Positions 38,063-48,055 of a stretch of 64,000 nt of DNA are shown here, in pieces. The stretch is from Paralichthys olivaceus (Eukaryota; Chordata; Actinopteri; Pleuronectiformes; Paralichthyidae). The stretch covers positions 19,740,316 to 19,804,315 of the forward strand of contig NC_091098.1 in the NCBI RefSeq assembly GCF_024713975.1, given 5' to 3'. Both the position numbers and the translations under genes were made by a program. The notes beneath the pieces were generated by a model that worked only from the letters and a program-made list of their open reading frames with translations, made no database searches and was not told the origin of the DNA. Every line of letters starts with the position of its first letter. The first letter of the stretch is position 1.

Positions 38063-38147
38063 ATGTCCCCACCACCAGCACAGCCACACTGGATCAAACT
38101 GTGCCTGATCACCTCCATCGCTGGATTCTGTCAGCCACTTGTGACAT
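38063..38147 (+). CDS. Candidate first coding exon of an unidentified gene (28 codons, then GTGAGT donor)
   Basis: The ATG has a favourable context (A at -3). Its frame stays open for 28 codons to a perfect donor (ACAT|GTGAGT). The peptide starts with MSPPPAQPHW and continues into a hydrophobic run (LCLITSIAGFCQPLVT) that could be a signal anchor or the first part of a membrane segment. I do not recognise the family. No continuing exon could be identified downstream on the plus strand, where a repeat and the broken trh copy follow. It may therefore be a real exon with distant partners, an abandoned exon left by rearrangement, or chance. Confidence 0.35.
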
Positions 38148-38189
38148 GTGAGTGTTCAATACTTTCCTTATTTGATAGTGAAGCAGTTT

Positions 38190-38285
38190 GAGTTGGTTGC
38201 AAGCTGTGTCTCAATTCAGAGGCCTGCATCCTTCAGAGGCTGCATCTGAACATCCATTGTGTCGCAGTCGACAAATGCGTCCTTC
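38190..38285. mobile_element. Interspersed repeat fragment left of the trh copy
   Basis: GTGTCTCAATTCAGAGG, CTGCATCCTTCAGAGGCTGC and AAATGCGTCCTTCC follow a fish repeat whose left end typically reads GTGTCCCAATTC and which has repeated GCATCCTTC blocks. The sequence then switches into the trh copy. Confidence 0.5.
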
Positions 38286-38785
38286 CTTCCCAGGTTGCTG
38301 TCTCTTTTGGACGTCCAAGCACTCGTCGTCCTCCTCTCTCCTCCCTGGATGCTGCCGCTTCTCCAAAATCTTCACTGTATCTCTCACTCATTCTGCCTGA
38401 GAGGAAAATACCACATTATATTAGCTAGATATCAGCCCCAAGACTTTGAGTTTCCTACCCCCCTACTGTAAATATGGGTTGTCCTGTTTGGTGTTTCACA
38501 TTCCACAAACATATCAAACTGGAGGGATATTCTTTCCCATTTTCATGTTGTAAGACACAATTTAAAACATAATGTATAACCTTATTTACAACTTTATTTA
38601 TCATTATCAAACTGGAAACATCCAAGCGCATGCGTAAAGGTCAGAACCGCTTGGAGCACAAAACCTAAATGTCTATGAAGAGATAGTAGGAAAATAATCA
38701 CTGACAGAAATTAAACTGAAAATCAAATATTTTAAACATTATGACACTAATTAGCATAACATTTATTCTGGCGTCTCCTGCAAAA
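38286..38785 (-). pseudogene. trh: Partial, broken copy of trh (intron 2 and the first part of exon 3)
   Basis: This segment aligns, in the same orientation, with 41590-42164 of the functional trh gene, 2.3 kb past the trh stop. Shared blocks include TGCTGTCTCTTTTG, CACATTCCA, CATATCAAACTGGAGG, ACACAATTTAAAACATAAT, ATCACTGACAGAAATTAAAC and GGCGTCTCCTG. Similarity is clearly high but broken by indels. In the coding part one hormone unit is intact ([10 protein letters not shown]). The next is altered to KRQQPGKE. The first unit of exon 3 is deleted (about 22 bp), and the splice acceptor region is lost. An in-frame stop precedes the surviving units. There is no signal-peptide exon, so no hormone can be made from it. 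Confidence 0.88.
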
Positions 38786-38880
38786 AAAACACTCCAAAAG
38801 GTGCATCCTTCTCAAGCCAACCTATCCCAGGATTCATTGCACTGTGGTGATAAACTGTCGACAGCAGCAAGCGACAAGAC
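38786..38880. mobile_element. Interspersed repeat fragment right of the trh copy
   Basis: GGTGCATCCTTCTCAAGCC and CCCAGGATTCATTGCACTG resemble the inner and right part of the same repeat seen at 38190-38285. The trh copy appears to split one element. Its far terminus was not found. Confidence 0.4.
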
Positions 38881-40170
38881 CAAAATGTCAGATGCTTACA
38901 CTTTCCAATGTAAGCTTCAGCCTAAAAGTACGCAGGATTTAAAAAAAAGCAAGGGCTAAATATCTCATAGTGTCCAACTAAAGCTCTGTTGCTAGGCGAC
39001 AGCGTTAAGGGCAGGACAATCTGGTGATGCAAATCACATAAATCCTCCACAGGCCTGACCAGTTCATTTCGGTTTGGCCTTTGCATGCTAAGCAACCTGT
39101 GAATGCCGATGGGGACACAGCTACAGACTGTATATAAAGATGGATGATATATGACTGCTAAGTGAAGCCAAAGTATCTCCATCGCCACCTGTTGTTTGGC
39201 AGCAGTAGGCCTATAGACTATAATTCTCCCTCCTCCTCCTCCTCCTCCATGTGAGCAGATGGGACATGGGCCAAACTAAAAAGTCAGTTTTTTTAGAGAT
39301 GGTTTCTGTCATATAAGGTTGTTCTTACCACACTGATGGTCAAGTGTGAATGTTTTCCAGCAAGTTTGGTTTTAAACAGCTGAGACATGCCTCACGATTA
39401 GTCAAGCAAGTGTAAATACCAGACCTCGCTACCGTGGCTACATCTTCTGATCACTACTGCAGATTCTGGCGAGAGCTTGCTGAAAGCAAATATTTTGGTC
39501 TGTGTTAAGTTAGTGGGCATATTTTGAAAACTGCCTGAAGGACTCAAGTTAATTGTGTCTCAGTTGATTTGAGAGATTTGAATTCATTGCAAGTTTGTCC
39601 TGGAATATGAATCACGATATGACATGAGATAATAAGATTCTTAAAGTCAGCCCTGAATTATTCTGTAGTATTGCATAAATAGTTTTCTTCGCCCAAAGCT
39701 CTGGGGCTCTGGAGGAAAAACATGATGCCCCAGTGCACTTAAGTTAATGGCCACAAGACAGTTTGATATAGGATAATCTCAACTGTCTGAGTCTGAGGGA
39801 TCAGGGCCATACATCTGAAGAGTTACTTAAAAGTTGAGGTAAATGCTCTGTATGTTCTGTAGCAAAATAATTCTAAAATCTTGCTTCTTTGTGGCAAAAT
39901 CAGTGCTTTTACTCAAATAGGCTTTGAAAAGTGATTTATATTAAACAGGCTGAAAATGACAAATCAGTCCTTGATTTAACTGCTCAAAAAAAACCTTGTG
40001 TCCTCATTAAGACCAAAACCTGTGATTAGTGCTCGCAAGTACAGATTTTGCTCCATTTTTCAGAGTTAATAAAACACAACATCTGGAAATCACTGAACTT
40101 AAGTTTTGACAGTCACCCAAGTGTGTTTGAGACATTTTGTGATCTCTTCCTCCTCCTCCCCCTCTGTGTG
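38881..40170. other. Spacer between the trh copy and the trh 3' region
   Basis: Besides the repeat at 39120-39460, listed separately, I see no exon pattern or strong repeat here. The AT-rich DNA from 39500 to 40170 is unexplained. Confidence 0.4.
39120..39460. mobile_element. Inverted-terminal-repeat element, copy 1
   Basis: The left end ACTGTATATAAAGATGG with GTGAAGCCAAAGTATC is the inverse complement of the right end of copy 2 (GGATATTTTGGCTTCATTTC, then CTTTATATACA near 46080). The middle (GATGGGACATGGGCCAAACT, then GAGATGGTTTCTGTCAT) is shared with copy 2. No coding capacity. This copy seems to lack its right end. Confidence 0.6.
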
Positions 40171-40179
40171 TGTGTGTGT

Positions 40180-40370
40180 TTCAGTGGAGTATCTCCACCA
40201 TTAGATCTCCATCTCTATCACACATAGTTCATGAATAATCTGCATATTGATCAGGCCTGTGGACAGCTGCTCTGGAGTCTGATGGAAGAAGCCCAATTAA
40301 ACAGAGAGGAGGATACCTTACACTCTCTGTCTTCTTACTCAACTGCATTAATCATTCTCACTGAGGTAAA
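40180..40370. other. Conserved-non-coding-like block downstream of trh
   Basis: The stretch has no repeat texture and combines ATGAATAATCTGCATATTGA, CCCAATTAAAC and CATTAATCATTC, homeodomain- or POU-like AT cores in a compact block. This is a pattern judgement only; conservation cannot be tested here. Confidence 0.25.
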
Positions 40371-40463
40371 GTCAGGGCCATTGTTTTGTTGGGTTGAATC
40401 AGTAGTTTAAAAGATTTTGCACATGCTGCAAACAAAGCAAATAATACATTTTGACCAATGCAC

Positions 40464-40499
40464 TTTATTGTCCAACAAAAACATTGGTGGTAGTTTATT
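40464..40499 (-). terminator. trh: Candidate trh polyadenylation signals
   Basis: TTTATT at 40464-40469 and 40494-40499 reads AATAAA on the minus strand, about 630-665 bases past the trh stop. Nothing earlier is a canonical hexamer of similar quality. The interval 40500-41127 otherwise looks like AT-rich 3' UTR. Confidence 0.4.
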
Positions 40500-41127
40500 T
40501 CCAATTTACAACATTAGGTTAAATAAACATAATCCATGCAAGGATATGTAGAAAAATAATAAATGACACAATTTATTTGCTGTGGTATTCGTTATATTTT
40601 ACATAAGTACAAAAGAATGTCGCAAATCAGTGAGTGAATGAGGTTTCTATGCATTAAGTGTGAACGCAGCCACTTTGATTGGATTCAGGCATAAACTGTA
40701 CTGACAAGCGTCTGTTGCCTCACAGAGGCGACAATGCAAAAGCCAGTAGAATAATGCTTTCATCTTGGACTTGACTTCGTCATCAACAGAAAATATACTA
40801 AATAATGCTAATTATTATATAACTATAATTAATTATTAAAGTTTAACATAGGACTGGCCCTCTTGTGAGAACTCCTTATAATTTATCTTACTGACAGTGA
40901 TGTCGATAACAAATTATGCACAACCTCCCCAAGTAAATAAACAGCAGATTCATGTTTTGCAGTGATGATACAGTAATTTGCCAAACGAATAAAACAGCTG
41001 CACAAAATGTTAAATGATGTAATTTCTTTTTTCCAACTTTAATAATCCATTATGGTCACTTAATTTGCACATTGATTTGTTTACAATACATCATTTTACG
41101 CACAGCAGCGGTTGTTTTCTTTACTCT

Positions 41128-42390
41128 CTACTCTCCTGTCTCTAGATCCTGCTCTGGTGCAAACCTTTTCCCCGGGTGTTGTCTCTTCTCCTCGGCGTGA
41201 CTCTTGTTGATGTTGTCTAAAAAGTCGAGTAGCAGATTGGTCTTGCTGCAGCTCGTAGGGTCCAAAACATCGCACGGACTGTTTGTGCCCAAATCCGGAC
41301 TTGCGTTATCCCAAAACCGTTTCCCGGGGTGTTGACGCTTCTCCAACCCAGTGAGGTCTTCGTCTCCGTCCGCGTCCCAGTCCACGTCGGCGTCCTCGCC
41401 CTCTCCGTGGCGTTTACCTGGGTGCTGGCGTTTGCTGTGCACCACCAGGTAGCGCTTGCCAGGGTGCTGTCGTTTAGAAAGTTCACTCTCCAGGAGAACC
41501 ACGGGCTCGTCAGAAATGTAACCCATGGTTGAGCGCTTCCCCGGGTGCTGCCTTTTCTCGAACTCCGAGAACGGGTGCGTTTCATCGTCGCGTTTTCCCG
41601 GGTGCTGTCTCTTTTGAAGGTCCAAGTACTCATCGCCCTCGTCCTCTTCTCTCCTCCCCGGATGCTGTCGCTTCTCCAAATCGTTGCTGTATCTCTTACC
41701 GGGATGTTGTCTTTTTGTCATCCATTCAGGCTGAGAGGAAAATCCTTCTGAAAGAAAAATAAACATTATATTAGCCACTTCAAGAAGCCTCACGACTGTG
41801 AGTTTCCTATCCCTGGACTGTAAATATGGGTTTCCCCGTGCGTAAATTGCGCACAAATCGGTGTGGTGGTTCACATTCCACGCAACATATCAAACTGGAG
41901 GTCTATTCGTTTTCTTTTACATGTTGTAAAACACAATTTAAAACATAATTTATAACCTTATCCATAACTTTATTTGTAATGATCAAACTAGAAACATCCA
42001 AACGTATGCGTAAAGGTCAGACCTACTTCTAGCAGAAAACCTAAATGTCTACAAAGATATAGAAAGAATATAATCACTGACAGAAATTAAACTAAAAATC
42101 AAAATCTTTTTTAAACGTCATGACACCAATTAGCATAAAACTAATTCCGGCGTCTCCTGTAAAATTGATCCAAGATGTAGCCCATGCACATTTTACGCAC
42201 CGTTTCTGTCGTCTTCCTCCTGCATCTTTTTGAGGATGGAGCGTATCAGCAGACTCCCTGCTCTCTGTAGAAGGATATCGTCTATGGTCCTCCGGTCTGT
42301 GTCATCGTCAGCGGGGATGCCCTGTCCTCCAGACACCGCCAAGTTGCAGAGCACGAGAGAAGCCAGGAGGAGAAGGCATATCGACTTCAT
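41128..42390 (-). CDS. trh: Pro-thyrotropin-releasing hormone (2 coding exons, 269 aa, eight TRH units)
   Basis: The precursor of the tripeptide pGlu-His-Pro-NH2, which controls pituitary TSH and other hormones. Coding exons in transcript order: 42390-42201 and 41747-41128; 810 nt close on TAG. The signal peptide [20 protein letters not shown] is followed by a spacer with [12 protein letters not shown]. The second exon encodes eight Q-H-P-G units, each preceded by Lys-Arg. Seven read KRQHPGKR, and unit 2 reads [12 protein letters not shown] gives pyroglutamate and amidation after convertase cleavage at the dibasic sites. Acidic spacers separate the units ([27 protein letters not shown]). Human has six units, and fish commonly have more. 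The last spacer has two cysteines ([10 protein letters not shown]). An upstream in-frame ATG at 42435 exists, but the hydrophobic signal starts at 42390. A non-coding first exon ends at 42751. Confidence 0.98.
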
Positions 42391-42750
42391 GGTAAATTGG
42401 ATGATCGTCTGTGGAGGAATCAGATTGCAGGACAAGATTTTAATAACTGATTTAGAAACAGACGGCTAAACTACAGATTTGATATTAAGATCCAACGTCT
42501 TATTTATTTTTTTGAATAAATGTACATCAACCACAGATCATTTATACAACCGCAGATTATTGTGGGCAGCAACTGTCCTTTATTTCTGATATACATTTTA
42601 AAACCCTAAAGCTGCAGCAGTTTAAACTTGTTTCACGGAAAGAGACTAAACTGAAGTTAAATAACGAGTTACAATAGATCCACCTAGACACGATCAAGCA
42701 GAAGTTACTTACTTTTAAAAAGAATTTGCTCTGAATCGCACCAGTCTTAC

Positions 42751-42960
42751 CTGAATGATCCAATTTCTGCTCGTCGTCGATCACCGTTGTGCGCACAGTG
42801 ATGCTGGTTTTGCTCTCAGCCTCTCGCAGCGGTTGATGACCCGTAAAGGCCAAGTCTGGAGGTATGAGCAGACAACTTTCCGTCCCAGCATTTATACCCA
42901 CCGCTCACTGTCGTCACACCGACGCTGAAGTCATTTTTCAGGATCCCTCGTCCCCCATTG
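42751..42960 (-). promoter_or_regulatory. trh: trh promoter and non-coding first exon
   Basis: On the minus strand TATAAA lies at 42896-42891, predicting a start near 42865. A donor (CATTCAG|GTAAGA) follows 42751. Upstream of the TATA box, TGACTTCA at 42933-42926 lies about 60-65 bases before the predicted start. It resembles the TGACCTCA 'Site 4' CRE/thyroid-response element of the mammalian TRH promoter at a similar distance. A further TGACGAC occurs in between. The motifs are seen; function is inferred from the mammalian gene. Confidence 0.6.
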
Positions 42961-44855
42961 ATGTCAGCAAGTCGTGCGCAACTGATGTGGTGAATGAGCT
43001 GCTGCCCAATTTGTCATTTGAAAAACAAATAAAGGGCTGAGTGTGAGATAGACAGCTGGCTCCACTACACATTGACTGGATAAGATGAATTCATTCATAG
43101 AAATTAAGTGTAGGACTGCATACTGAGTCATGAGTTTCAAAATAATTTTAGTTTAGTTTAAAGTGGAATAATCTTCATTTGCTGGTTGCAAATGCATTCA
43201 ATTATTGAACAATTACTCTAAGGCCGAAGGACTCAGGAGGGAGAGCTGAACCTACCTGGTTTCTCTGAGTGCAAACATCACACTTTCTAGTCACAATGCA
43301 AAACAGATTTATCAGAGTACCTTTACCTTACAAGTTTCCATATTTAACCTATTAGCATCCACTCCTCACTTTAATCCTCCTCAAGTAGATTTAAGGTTAA
43401 AATCCTTTAATTCCACTTCATTGAAGCCAGACTCATTTTTGGGGCTGCACCCAAAGCATCAAATGAAAATTATTCCAGATATCTCATGAATCAATTTATT
43501 CACATTTCACCCTTTTATGATCCCCACTAGAATTTTAAATTAAGGTCTTGGGCTTAGCTTGGCTGCATGGGTTTTTGCACTGACCAATCCAGAGACGTTT
43601 GATTAGAGTTTATGAAGTTGTGATTAATCAAATGTGGTTGAGTTGTTGCCTCGTGCAGCTACAGTGTCCCTGCAGGTGAAGAAAGCTGGGGTAATGAAGG
43701 AACGTTCACACAAACAGAGCAACTAAATGTTTCCTCTGTGCTCTCTCTCCATCCAGATCAGATCTGATTTGCTGAGATCCGAAAGTGTCTATGTCTACTG
43801 TTTCCAACAGTCTGTTTCTTTGCATGGGTAGATGTGGCGGCATCAAGTTGAGACCTCCACAAGAACACATGAAGTCATAGAAGTAGATGTAAAAAGCTTT
43901 TTCTGCCATGACAGAGTCGGTCATGAATACTGAGGATTTTCAGTTTGAATCAGTTAAAATTTTAGGAGATTTGACCGCACCACTAAATTTACTCTTTTTC
44001 TCGTACCTTAATCCTAATGTCACAGAAATCACCTGAATGAAACTATGTGTGTTTTTTGACTTGTCTATTATGCAGAGTCAAATCCACAGTCTGGATGAAC
44101 TCCCATGATTGCAGTGAGTCGGTGGTGAATGCCAGCGTGAATGGAATTGACCGTGTAATGTTATAATTACTTGCTTTCAACGTGCTGTCACGTCCAATAC
44201 TTCAAGCTGATTTGGACTCCTCACGAGCCTGCCGTTACAAACATCAATATCATGAAGGAAATTATGAATAAAAATGCTTTATGATTGATATTTTATTTAG
44301 AGGCCTCGCACACCTTCAGCTCATCATTAGCTATAAAAACTAAATAAAAATAGCAATCCCCATTTAATGTTCCCTCTGATGTAAGAACGAAGATAGAGTT
44401 AGATCAATATCCCCTGGAGACGAGAGGTTTGTGAGAGTATTAACGTTTCAGTTAAGCACTCACGCACTTCTGTTGAGGAGAGGGAGGAAAATATATCTTC
44501 CTGTGAGACCGCAGTGACTTCTCTCTGCACTGAATTCCCTCAGACAACAACACAAAGTAAAATTGGCACAATTAAGATGCGTCCGATCTTTGTGGGAAAC
44601 TACCTCCTTACAACCGCCATGCAGGCTACATGTCCCCCCCCCTCCTATTAGGCCAAGTGTGTAAGGATATGCCCAAAGGAGCCAATTAGTTGCCAGAGAG
44701 ACTGTGTTACGCTGGATTTGAAGCATTTAAGGCCAGCGCGTGCTCAAACAAGTGAAAGTTTGTACCATTTGCTCAGCAAACGTTGCTGACGACAAAGAAC
44801 AATTAAAGCAGATGGAGTGATTGTTGCTGCAGATGTTTTACGTTGTCACTTTTAT
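42961..44855. other. trh upstream region, no gene seen
   Basis: Mixed AT-rich sequence without exon pattern or obvious repeat. The interval 44090-44330 has some homeobox-like AT cores. Being 5' of trh, it may hold enhancers; nothing firmer can be said. Confidence 0.3.
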
Positions 44856-44859
44856 TCCT

Positions 44860-45010
44860 CCTTTTATCACAGGATGGCTGTAATTAAAATAAGCCCTCCT
44901 TTCTCCCCATTCACTCTCATCTTGCAGAGAAAAAGCTCGCCATCAGATCTCGCCATCACATTTCTTTCAGAGCTGGAAAATCACAACAATTAGTATTCTA
45001 GTCTTATACA
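44860..45010. other. Conserved-non-coding-like block
   Basis: GGATGGCTGTAATTAAAATA and the following pyrimidine-rich, repeat-free text to CACAACAATTAG look like regulatory DNA in texture. Pattern judgement only. Confidence 0.2.
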
Positions 45011-45373
45011 GCTCATGCACTGAGGAAGAGGACAGGTTAAGTATACAGCCTGTGCTCTATATGTGAAAATAATAAGACTCATTAGCCTTTATCCTGTTTA
45101 CTCTTGCTGGTGTTAATTATATATTTTTTTACAGTTGCAGTGAACTTCTGCAGCGTTGAAGCTTCTGTAAAGCTCGGCTATATCATCCTGTGTGTGTATT
45201 CAGGTTGATGCTGCACAGAGTCTGTAACGCAATGTTACATTTTACACATTAGGGTCGACAGCGACATCTTTGACTTTAACTTTTCTGATGTCACAAAACT
45301 GTCTCCTTTAAACAGAATAGGTCGCCATGGTAACCTATTGCGTTGTCAATTACCGTAACAGGGTTGACTGTGG

Positions 45374-45440
45374 TTTATCCATCCATCTATTTTCTATAGC
45401 GCCCATCCTTCTAACGAGTCAGCCAGGCCCAGGGGGCTGA
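45374..45440. mobile_element. Short interspersed repeat fragment
   Basis: CATCCATCTATTTTCTATAGC followed by CCAGGCCCAGGGGGCTGAAG is the inverse-orientation relative of the 32795-32862 fragment. Confidence 0.5.
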
Positions 45441-45699
45441 AGTCTGTTGAGACAGAAGAAGACAGAGAAATCTGTAGGTTTGGTGATTTAAAGAAGTGAG
45501 GTTCTCACAGCTCTGTATCAAGCTCCTCATCTCTGCTTGAGGCTCGAGTCATATTTCAACATGTTTTGTCCCAAAAAATATTCAACATTCTTTAAATGCA
45601 AACTTTTTACACCAAAACGTAAAAGAAGAATGTGGCTCTTAAACTCCCCAGTGCTGCTCTTTTTTTTTTAAACCAACTCTCAGTAACTGTGTCTGCTGT

Positions 45700-46115
45700 T
45701 TGATACAGTGCTCCCCACAAGTGCATCCACAGCCTCTAAATTTCCATCTAGTGGCTGACTGCAGTATTGGTACCACCCCAACCTCCTCCTTGTTGGTGGA
45801 TGGGACATATACCAAATAAAATCCTTTTTTTTCAAAGATGGCTTCCGCATTTTAGGTAGTTCTGATCACATGGATGTTTGTTCAAGTGTTAACCTTTCCC
45901 TAAGTTACTTTGGTTTCATTTAATTATCTGATGCTATAAAAACATCATGATTAACAGCTGACACTGTCTCACGGTGGAGCACATGTATCAGTGGTATCAG
46001 CGGCTCCATCGATACTATGCAGATTCTGCCTCCAAATGCAGGAGATCGCAGTGTTTGTATCCAGGATATTTTGGCTTCATTTCACGTCTTTATATACAAT
46101 CTACGGGACAAACAC
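45700..46115. mobile_element. Inverted-terminal-repeat element, copy 2
   Basis: It shares GATGGGACAT...CCAAATAAAATC, AAGATGGCTTCCGCATTTTA and GGTAGTTCTGATCACATGG with the 39120 copy. It ends in TTGGCTTCATTTCACGTC and TTTATATACAATCT, the inverse of copy 1's left end. No coding capacity. Confidence 0.6.
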
Positions 46116-46827
46116 TACAGAGTGTAAAGCGAAAACATTGAGATGCTACAGCACTCTGCAGTGCCAGGTGATACGTACCTGTGGGTTTGTCACCTGGAAC
46201 CATTTGTCTTATATAACATGTAATCAATTGATCTATTGTTAGTATAAAAATATTTAGGTTTAAGATGTTTTTGCAATAACAGGGAAGCAGGTTGGGGTTC
46301 AGTTACCATGACGTTCTCTACATGATCTATAACCACAGGGGTGAACAACACCACCTCTTCTTTAAAGAGAGGTTCTTAAATCACATTCAAGCAGAGCCTC
46401 TCATGAGTCACCGCTTAATAATCCTCGAATATTTCTTTTAGCCCTGAGAATGAGAGATGTGTTCTCCGCACAAAAACAAAATGAGCTCAGAAAAGTCTCC
46501 ACAAAGTTCAGTGAAACTCACTGGAAGTTAAGTGAGGATCTACAGACAGGTGAGTTCCAACACCTCCATGTTCACAGACACTTCAGTCGGAGGTGGCAGG
46601 TTCACAGACAGGACGTCTGACTGAGCGTGTTAGCGGCGGAGAGGATGGAGGAAGAAGACAAAGTGACACAAACAAACAAACAAATAAATAAATAAATAGA
46701 GAAGCTAGTGTGTTTGCTGTGATAACCCTGCCCCCACAGAAACAACAGTGGCTCTGACAGGGGTCACTGTGGCGGCGAGTGAGTGACAGTTTACAGGGTT
46801 GCACTGGTAGAGACGACTGGCTGGAAG

Positions 46828-46874
46828 TGTGTGTGTGGGTGTGTGTGGGTGTGTGTGTGTGTGGGTGTGTGTGT
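46828..46874. repeat. (GT)n with GTGGGTGTGT interruptions
   Basis: An imperfect GT/GGGT run of about 47 bp. Confidence 0.9.
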
Positions 46875-47339
46875 CGCAGGTCTTCGGCCTCAGTGGGGAG
46901 GTTGTTGTCTTTGTCTCGCATGTTGATATCATGCAGGAATTCAAATTAAAGCTTCCCAGGGGTGATTCTTTCCAGTTGAAATCATTTGTCATATTCATTC
47001 AAATGCACCGGTTAATTAATAATTTCTGTGATATGAATAAAAGAAGTATTTTTTGGCACATTCTAAAGACGGATTATAAAGTAGATGTTATTTAATCCCT
47101 TTGTGTTATCTTTTGGTTGATAAAAGAAAGTGCATTGTCACTTGAGGTGATTGTTTTCCCTTTCTGCTCCATCAGAGAGCTGTGCCAGTTGAGTGGTTGG
47201 AGTTGTTAGTGAAGAAGCTTTGATCTGCAGTGCTTGGAGGGAGTCCATATTCAAATCAGCAGAACAGAGGGGGTTAAGGGACGGTGGCAATTTGCGTCAG
47301 AGACTGTACGTTTACTCAAAGTAAATATCAAAACGAGCT

Positions 47340-47465
47340 CCTAAAGGGCTCACGCGGTGGGTGAGCGGCCCCCTGTAGCTGTTCAAGACATAACAACGAT
47401 GTACGAAGGCCTCAGTCCATCACATGACAACCTTGCACACTGCAGCTGTGAAATGGCTGCGGAGG
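47340..47465. mobile_element. Possible degraded tRNA-derived SINE
   Basis: GGGCTCACGCGGTGGGTGAG, CGGCCCCCTGTAGCTG and GATGTACGAAGGCCTCAGTCC resemble the head of fish tRNA-derived SINEs. The box A/box B promoter is not clean. Low certainty. Confidence 0.3.
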
Positions 47466-47824
47466 GTGAAACCATGTGTGTCTCACTACTAACACTGTCA
47501 TCTGCAGCAGCGCGTGAACAATCTGAATATATAAATGGATGAATCTGTGGCTGCATTTCCATTTTTTCAAAAACTGTTCATCCAATCAATTTCTCCCTCG
47601 GAGGCTTTATTGCTGAGGCCTTGACAAACTGCCGTGTTGATTTTAGATAAGTAGTTGATGCGAAAAGTTCAAACATTGCTTTTCAAAATGTTGTTGAAAG
47701 TGTAGAAAAATACAGAATTTTATGTGTTGAGGCTCAGATCTGAGGAGGGCTAGATTAAAGGTTCTCTGGAGCCACAATGGCCTCGATAGTTGTCTCTGGC
47801 AAGGATGGTTTTTTCTGCATTTGT

Positions 47825-48055
47825 TTGTTGGTTAGCAGGATTATGCAAAAAAACCCAAAATTTTGATGAGGTCTGGGTCAGGCGGATCTAGGAATTTTTT
47901 TTGTCTTTCTTTAACATTGTGAGATTGAGTGCAATTCTCCAGGTAAATTTAGCGAAAGTATATCTATGAGTGTGAAAGTTGATGCTGCTTAACTGGATTT
48001 AAAGGGAGTGTTGGGCCATTGTTGTGCCATTCTAGCTCTAGAGGAAGTTTGGAAC
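47825..48055. mobile_element. Interspersed repeat, family with 53655-53830
   Basis: GGATCTAGGAATTTTTTTTG, CTTTCTTTAACATTGTGAGA, ATCTATGAGTGTG and GTGCCATTCTAGC are shared in order with the copy at 53655-53830 (ACTGATATTCATG; GTGCCATTCTAAT). Non-coding. Confidence 0.5.

Noticed and set aside
38286-38785. A functional second trh gene
   Set aside because: No signal exon, splice acceptor lost, in-frame stop, first unit deleted and second unit mutated.
41217-41762. Repetitive open frames overlapping trh on both strands
   Set aside because: They are alternative-frame readings of the repeated KRQHPGKR codons; only the minus-strand frame gives processed hormone units with a signal exon.
42557-42901. 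114-codon frame covering the trh leader
   Set aside because: It spans the TATA box and the donor at 42751, so it cannot be the mature reading frame.
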